NCBI RefSeq assembly: GCF_030272615.1
Contig: NC_081406.1
Location: 266,216,192-266,280,191 of the forward strand
DNA: 64,000 bases
Reading direction: 5' to 3'
DNA from: Cryptomeria japonica
Lineage: Eukaryota; Streptophyta; Pinopsida; Cupressales; Cupressaceae
Shown piece by piece: positions 57,704 through 64,000 of this stretch. The notes under the pieces are model-generated. The model saw only the letters and a list, made by a program, of their open reading frames with translations, was not told the DNA's origin and ran no database searches. The stretch's first letter is position 1. Every line of letters begins with the position of its first letter. Made by a program: the position numbers and the translations under genes.

Positions 57704-58499
57704 TACAAACTTGGATTGAGTATGTTGATGGGTATGTGTTCTTGTTTGATGATCTTGATGACATTTATCTGGTTGTCTGATGTGGAAATGTCATTGATAA
57801 CATTGTCATAAATGTGATTCACCTTGGCTCCTTTGTTACTCAATGAATAAGTTTCTCCCTTTTGATAATTGGGGAGAGGATTTTTTAATGCTTCATGATC
57901 AATTTTTGTCTTTTGTCCTTCTACAGTTATATCACTCTATATAATAAGTCTTGCACTATATTTTTCAAGTGTTGGCAATAATTTATTCTATGGCCTTTGC
58001 TTATATGAAATTCACAATGATATAAGTCATTCCACCATGTTGGTTTGAGTTTTTGTTCAAATTCTCGAGTATCCAGCAATGTAATGAGTTTTTTTACAAG
58101 GAGTTCTTTGAATATTGATTCAAGTGACTGCACTAAAGGTGTAAATTTTCTTCAATATGGGGCAGGTGCTAGTTTTGGTTTGGCGTTATCCAGATTGTTC
58201 AAGGGTGTAGTTCCTGATAAGTTTAATACTGGTCATTTTGGTTTTATGTTATGTGTGTCTACTACACCATCATTAACAATGTTTTCATTTCTTGTCCAAA
58301 ATTTGGATTTATCATTGTTATTGGGATTGTTGTAATTGTTAGAAGGACTGGCTCCCTCTTTGTAGAGTTTCAACATGCCTTTTTTGACTAAAGCCTCCTC
58401 AATTTTGAGACCCTTCTCGGTCATGTTTTTAAAAGCTGGTGGACATTACAATTGGAGTTGATAACTCATTTCCTCATTTAAAGTATTAATGAAAATATC

Positions 58500-59640
58500 C
58501 ATCTTTTATGTTTCGCGTATAGGATGAGGATATCAAGCAAACAATCTTCACCACCTTTGAAAGAAGGTAAGAAAGGGTTGGCCATTTTTTTTGTTTTGTA
58601 TTGCATAAGTCAAGCATGGTGACTTCCTGTTGAATGTTTTATGAGTACTGAGACACAAATTTGTCTACCAGCTCATTAAATGTCTTGATTCTTGATGGGA
58701 GTTTTTGAGAACCATTCCATGCTCAGTCCACCTAAATTTCTTGGAAATAATCTCATTAAGTAGGTCTCATTATGTGCAAATTCCAAACTCATAGTGCAAA
58801 ATTCTCTCGGATGATCTTGTGGGTCAACTTTGCCATTGTATTTATCATACCTTGGAATTTCACAATTAGGTGGAAATGGTATCATGTGTAAATTTTGATC
58901 AAATGGATAAGGAAAAATATCTTCCAAGGTATATCTCCTAGTTTCTCCTCTTTGCATATCTTACATTTGTTGTGGGAGAGTTTGGATTTGTTGAGCTAAA
59001 GAATTTAAGGGATTGTTGTCATTGGTTCTTGTCTCAGTTTTTGCTCTATAAGGGGGTTTCTTTTGGTTGGATTATGTTGAAATCAACAAGTAGTTTGGTA
59101 CCTTGACTTGCCAACATCAAAAATAACTTTTCAGGATCAGTTTCTAGAAGCTTTTCCATAAGCTTTTGGAACTTGGGGTCTTCTTGAGCTCCTTGAATTA
59201 GTGCATCTATTATCTCATCTATATCAGTATCTCGATACATGTGGAAAGGATTTTCCTCTCTTTCTATCATGGTTGGTTGAGGTTTTGTTTCCTTTTCTTC
59301 GAGTTTTTGTTTTTGATCTCTAGTTAGAATGGGCATACGTGTGATTTGAATCATGGATGACTCAATAGGTGATCTCTTGTTGAGGTAGATATGATAGTGA
59401 AATTGGACCACTTCCATTGATATCTTGGGATAAGGTGGATATTTGTTGAAAGGCACGAGCTTTTAAGGATTCTTCATCAAACTCTGTTCCACGACCGTGT
59501 AGATAATCATGAAAATGGTGTAGGAATATGTGATGTTTTAGCAAGAGTTTGTGATTTATGTAGAGAAATATTCTCCTTTTCAAGTTTGCCTTTTGACTAA
59601 GTTTTATCCTCTTTGATTGATGGTGAATGGTCATACAAGT
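58500..59640 (-). pseudogene. Gypsy J gag
   Basis: Blocks 59634-59362, 59456-59046 and 58957-58676 in two frames. The last carries the retrotransposon Gag core (PF03732-type): P-R-Y-D-K-Y-N-G-K-V-D-P-Q-D-H, then F-P-R-N-L-G-G-L-S-M-E-W-F and, reading on to 58650, F-N-E-L-V-D-K-F-V-S-Q-Y. The N-terminal part is charged and proline-rich. Followed on the minus strand by about 800 bases of broken text to the protease (58499-57704), with a Y-H-C-E-F-H-type remnant near 58020. Confidence 0.78.
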
Positions 59641-60001
59641 GAAGGTAAAAATTTGATCACTATTGTGAATGCTAATTGCATATCAGATACCAAAGTCAAA
59701 ATAGGAAAGATCCTTCCTATTTATAAGACTAAGGTAATATAATTTGTAGCTTTGTTTCATGATGAAGGATGATATATCCTGATAAATGAAACTCATCCAA
59801 AGATCAGAATGATGATTGTACAATTTTTGATTGATCTAAGTTTAGTTGACAAATGACACTTGCAATAATATGATTCTCCTAAGCTAAAACTGATGTTTCT
59901 AATGACTGAAAAGGACAACTCAGAAAAGGGTATCTGAAAATATTTTTGAATTTTTTGAGAAAGTTTCTATTTTACTCTATGTATGAGGTATTTTTCTAAG
60001 G

Positions 60002-60290
60002 ATGCACTAAAACAAAAAGAGTATGCACTAAAAGATTAGTTTCATGTGCTACCATGGTCTTCCAAAGCGCTAATTTGTCCTATATATGTGCTAAAATATT
60101 TTGAGTATGTGCTAAATTGATGGTTTGGACTATGTTGGAGTTTTAAGAATCTTACTGGTCCTATGCACTATTGTGTAAACTTTATGCGCTAATGTTTGGT
60201 TCCCAAGCGCTACCCAATGGATTGTATGTGTTGTGTTGACAATTCAATGCACTAATTTAATCAGATTTTGCACTAGACTACCCTATGATT
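60002..60290 (-). repeat. TAGTGCAT word array in the leader of gypsy J
   Basis: About 11 words on the minus strand (TTAGTGCAT, TTAGCACAT, TTAGCGC and TAGCACAT; on + they read ATGCACTAA, ATGTGCTAA, GCGCTAA), spaced 15-45 bases. Lies about 370 bases before the start of gag. Matches the array at 45128-45430 in vocabulary but in opposite orientation. Confidence 0.7.
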
Positions 60291-60339
60291 GAAAGTTTTG
60301 ACAAACTTGACTATGTTTTTGTAAAAATTCTGAATTTTT

Positions 60340-61070
60340 GATAGATGACCTTCTGAAAAATGATTAAAACATAGCAGAAAGAAAGAAGATAGTTTGTTTT
60401 AGTCTATAATCTAAACACTAAGTGTATGTTTGATAGGATCTTTTCAAATCCCCTTTTGTTTTCGTTGGTTTGAATGAAAAGACACATCAATCAGACTCTT
60501 TAATATCAAGGGTCATTAATAATACCATAGATCACATCTTGATACTCCTTTAGCTCAAACAACCATGTCACACCTGAGGGTGCGCCTGATTTTTTCCCTT
60601 TTGCTAGAAGTTGAACCAAAGAGAATTGCTTCTCAATTGGATCATTTTCTTGGGAGATGTATGGTGAGTGTCTTGGGGGTAGATTCTTCCCCACCCTTGC
60701 ACTATGATATTAGAAATGTACGGATAACTGACTCGGTGAGGTTTCTACTCTTAAAGCATTTTAGTAAGGATTTTGTTCAGTCTTCAATGATAAACTCCCT
60801 CAGGAGGCTTCCCAACCTTTAGAACAAAGTCTTTATGTATCTCAAGCATACCGGGGGAAGGATAATCAGTGAACAAAACCGTTGGATGTGATTTTCATCA
60901 CAATTCACATTTGATTATAGTGGGTTGGAATACCTAGTATTAGTCATTCCCCACTTAGGTCGTTCCCCTCTCACCGGCCTTATGGGCTTCTCAGGAGGGA
61001 AATCCTGGTAAAGGATTTATCCTAATTGCAATAAAGGAAAATGTAATGCCCACCAAAATACCCTAGAGAA
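60340..61070 (-). other. 5' leader or LTR-end region of gypsy J
   Basis: Non-coding. Minus-strand text contains polypurine and direct-repeat elements but I found no confident PBS or LTR end. It does not match the 42516-44561 LTR by eye, so the 5' LTR is lost, rearranged or very diverged. No gene. Confidence 0.35.
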
Positions 61071-61376
61071 ATACACTAACTAACATGTGAATAGAGATAA
61101 TAATTTTTTTTTTACATTTACTAATGCAACCATTATAACTAACTACTCATGAGAAATAAACATCCATTAACGAAATAACATTTATTCCTTACGAACATAA
61201 TCTCAAGAACACATAACACAAGAAAAAATAAACACAATGCATCTAAGCATTCCCTAGGGCATCTCAACACCATTACCTAATCTATCCATAAGCAATAAGA
61301 TAACATCATAAGCATGATAACTCATCACCATCATGATCTAGTGCATACTAATTCTAACATTATTTAATTCCTTCCA

Positions 61377-61380
<4 letters not shown>

Positions 61381-61454
<74 letters not shown>
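61381..61454. repeat. (TA)37 microsatellite
   Basis: Uninterrupted TA dinucleotide over 74 bases. Likely length-variable and able to extrude as a hairpin. Confidence 0.95.
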
Positions 61455-61457
<3 letters not shown>

Positions 61458-63130
61458 ATTCATTATCCTTAAATGTGAACACATCCATCTACTAGGCATA
61501 CATTAACCATCCCTTTTAAGTTCATTTTAAGACACCAATACTAAATGTTCCTAATCCCAATTGTGTATCCTTTTCTAACATCATAATCCAATTCCAATAT
61601 AACATCACATTTCCATTACTCCACATAATACCAAATGCACATCAATAAATTTATCTCTATTACTCCATTGATTACTCAATATCGATGATACACATGATAC
61701 ATCATTATGTCCTTTTAACATATATCATCTATCATTTACATCAATACAATATCCTTCTATGACAAGGAACGTGATAGAACCTAAAATTATGTCTTGCAAA
61801 ATTTGGTCATCCTGGTTTTATTTTTCCCTTGGTCAAGATATTAGGGTTTAGGGCTATAAGGGTTGTGTCTTTTATAATTAAAGAGTGGTTTGAAAGTGAG
61901 TTTTGGGTCCCTATTATATTTTTTTGTTACCTTTTTCTCACTTGAGGCTGAGGGTTCTACTTTCATTTATGGAGCCATTTTCATTCTCTAGGCAAAATGT
62001 TAGCTAACCGGTTCGTGAAATATGCTATTCCTAATTCATCTACATGAAATTCCCTATTACTGATCTCATTCTTAATATTTATGCCTGTGCTTATATTTTC
62101 CTAAGTCTGACAAGTACTTAATACCTTGACTGTCTGTTGAAGAAATGATAGATCCAACGACTAGCGCTTCCCCGCAATTAGAGATGTGAGGATTTTAATG
62201 ACCGCAACATCATGAGATTGTACCATGTGTCATCAACGGAAACCGGCAGGGTTAGCAACATAACTGGTTGAAAGCTTTGAAATACCAGTTCGCAGGTAGT
62301 AAAGGTCGGTCTACTAACAATCCCATCAATTTGCACGTGCTCAAAATGAACAAGGATGTTTTATCCTGAGGTAAAAGGTGCTCAAATTTTAAGTCCTAGA
62401 GGAGTTGACACGCAGTATACAAAGTGATAAGTATTAAATAGATCAAAAAACCCTCGTATTCCCTGAATGGAAGTTGCAAGATGGTTACGGACCATGGCAT
62501 TGCGGGATGATGCCATGTGTCTCAAATTGGCCAGAAAGACCTACAATGGGGCTGCTGAAGGAGTTCAACAAAAAGAACAAATGTTGCTGATGTGTCACAA
62601 TTTTGTGGGGCCATTGATAAAGATGAAAGAACAAGTGATGAGTCAACAAGGAGATGATCATTAGATTAGCCAACTAGGAGGATGATTGATGGCTAGTTTT
62701 CAAACTTCTTAGTTACAAAGCTAGGAGCCATTTTTTTGCTCACACAAATATTAATGGCAGACAAGACATTTGTGTCCTTTCCCAAACTATAATTAAGATA
62801 CTTTCAAATATTTTTCATTTGCAAAAGATTTCATAGCAATTATGAAGAATTTCCTATTGCTGAAGAAGACTAAAGCGACCCTCTACGACATGAAATAGTC
62901 ATTTCTAGTGAAAATCAAAAGCAGTAAGTTTATCTGAGCTCTCCATATGTTCCTAAAACAAATTAACATTACAAATTGTGAAAGATTGAAAAAAGAAAGC
63001 TAGATTTGTTCTAGGGTTAAGATACTACACAAGAAATAGTGAAATCTATTTGAATTACTCTGGAAATTAAAAAAAATCTTGTGATAAGTCTTAGACTTGG
63101 AGATATAGTAGAAAGCCCTAGTTGTAGAAA
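61455..63130. other. Non-coding DNA upstream of ORF L
   Basis: AT-rich, no supportable gene; a small frame at 62467-62664 is not conserved with anything I recognise. Position suggests the leader or LTR of the element that carries ORF L. Pairs of similar phrases occur (ACCATGTGTCATC near 62221, GCCATGTGTCTC near 62512) but no clear array. Confidence 0.4.
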
Positions 63131-64000
63131 ATGTCTCTCTCACGGAAGCATTCAAGGGAGGTGGATTATATGAAAACAAACCTTTATGATGATTTCTTGG
63201 ACCAATTAAATACTTCCACAAATGATAAGCAACAGAGGCAGAGGTATGTGGATTGAAAAACCCTAGGGGAAGGGTTAAGTGACAAAGTATTCTACTTGGC
63301 AGATGCTAATATACCGACAACTGGGTTAGAGATTTTCAAATTATGGTATGGACCAAGGAAATTAAACTCCCCATTATCTAGTCCTTGATAGTATTACTTG
63401 GGAAAGTTGGTAGTATCGAGTGTTTTTATGGATGTCGATTTACTTAAGGCTGTTGCAGACGGATATGACCCAATTTTAAGGGTTATCAAGGAAAATGATG
63501 GGGAGATTTTGTTAGCCATTAGAAGGGAAGAGTTTCAAGAGATTTTTGACTTATACGAGTCATCCCTTAGCCTAGTACCAATAGATTTAAATGAACAGAA
63601 GGAAGAATATTACAAAATGAAGGAATTCATTAGAAATAGTTTCCTTCCAATGCACTTAGACAGAGCGAGGAGTACAACATACCATATCGTCCCTAGTTCA
63701 GAAGAGTCATTCCCAAGTGGTGCTTTTGCTCCCTATTTCTAGGCTACTTTCTTCTCTTTATTCCAAGTATTGGGTTTTCGTCTCATTAAAGTAATGCCAC
63801 CTGATTTCATGTACATGGCTATGTAGATACAGCATCTGGATTTTACAGTAGTTTTTGACTTTGTCCCTTATCTTGAGGAAAATATTCATGAGGGATTATT
63901 AGACATTAAGAATTAGGTTGTTGGGGTTAATTCTTCTAGTATTCTTTACTCATGCGTATGTTCCTTTTAAGGAATGCAGATTATTTTGAGGGTACCATGA
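63131..64000 (+). pseudogene. ORF L, divergent copy of unknown ORF K, truncated by window edge
   Basis: ATG at 63131 opens a frame to 63740 (about 203 codons) with stops at 63254 (TGA) and a double TAG-TAG-type stop near 63389, then continues past 63740 with more stops to the edge. It aligns with K from 'LGKL-V-V' (63401) through 'Y-D-P-I/M' to 'F-A-P-Y-F' and then 'Q-V-L-G' and 'D-F-V-P-Y-L-E-E'. Overall identity is low by eye, with no shared LTR or leader, so these are old, independent copies. No function is known to me; the window cuts off its C-terminal half. Confidence 0.6.

Larger units (their letters stand above)
42516..61070 (-). mobile_element. Large gypsy element J (Tat-like) with an antisense PMD ORF
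   Basis: Minus-strand Ty3/gypsy element. From right to left: leader with word array (60.0-60.3 kb), gag (59.6-58.5 kb), protease (57.7-56.8), RT and RNase H (55.5-53.5), integrase (50.7-49.6), then on the opposite strand a PMD ORF (45.98-47.7), a PPT at 44562-44576 and a 3' LTR to about 42.5 kb. Pol order PR-RT-RH-IN, the I-D-G-G protease and the lack of a chromodomain suggest the Tat/Athila side of gypsy. The 5' LTR limits are not resolved, so the right boundary is approximate. A 2.8-kb solo LTR interrupts pol. Confidence 0.7.

Noticed and set aside
60506-60694. 62-codon minus ORF in the J leader
   Set aside because: Lies upstream of the word array in non-coding leader or LTR DNA; no recognisable Gag pattern, no continuation.
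62467-62664. 65-codon + strand ORF
   Set aside because: No homology to K/L or known domains, an overlapping antisense ORF of similar length, no support beyond being open.

Overview
The window looks like nuclear intergenic DNA from a large, repeat-rich seed-plant genome, most likely a gymnosperm (conifer type). I base this on AT-rich sequence, no recognisable intact host gene, and wall-to-wall nested, mutated LTR retrotransposons of the Ty1/copia and Ty3/gypsy groups. The PBSs I could read mostly match initiator Met-tRNA (TGGTATCAGA), and many codons have decayed by apparent C-to-T change. The species assignment is inference. I found no RNA gene, CRISPR array or functional open gene; every coding region carries stops or frameshifts.

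Layout. 1-2820: minus-strand element A (5' LTR, PBS, gag-like ORF1 and a separate unknown ORF2, running off the left edge). 2860-3240: copia gag relic B. 3241-6770: decayed non-coding DNA. 6780-8937: a leader crowded with an ATCGA word, followed by unknown ORF family K, which resumes at 14624-16054. Copia element C (minus, 8938-14623) sits inside K. 16055-18213: non-coding DNA, then an LTR tail and gag relic I. 18559-26113: a minus copia LTR (H) split by a complete chromodomain gypsy element G (19533-25778, TSD GATAC). 26516-30232: internally deleted copia D (TSD GATTC). 30696-41308: copia E, whose 5' LTR is split by near-complete copia F (34295-40931, TSD ATGCA).

The right third is one large minus-strand gypsy element J, probably of the Tat type. 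Going rightwards from about 42.5 kb it has a 3' LTR with a TATA box, a PPT, an antisense ORF with a plant mobile domain (PMD, 45981-47700 on +), then integrase, RNase H, RT, protease and gag, and a leader near 60 kb. A 2800-bp solo LTR (50719-53518, TSD AGGTT) is inserted in its pol gene. At 63131-64000 begins a second, divergent copy (L) of unknown ORF family K.

Relations. Insertion order can be read from nesting: G into H, F into E, D into H's 3' region, the solo LTR into J, C into K. The most unusual signals are not genes. Several leaders and LTRs contain dense arrays of one short reiterated word: ATCGA upstream of K; TAGTGCAT/TAGCACAT upstream of both the sense gag and the antisense PMD ORF of J; inverted CTTATCC...GGATAAG pairs in the solo LTR. 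These arrays, the antisense PMD ORF and the K/L family are the best candidates for undescribed biology.
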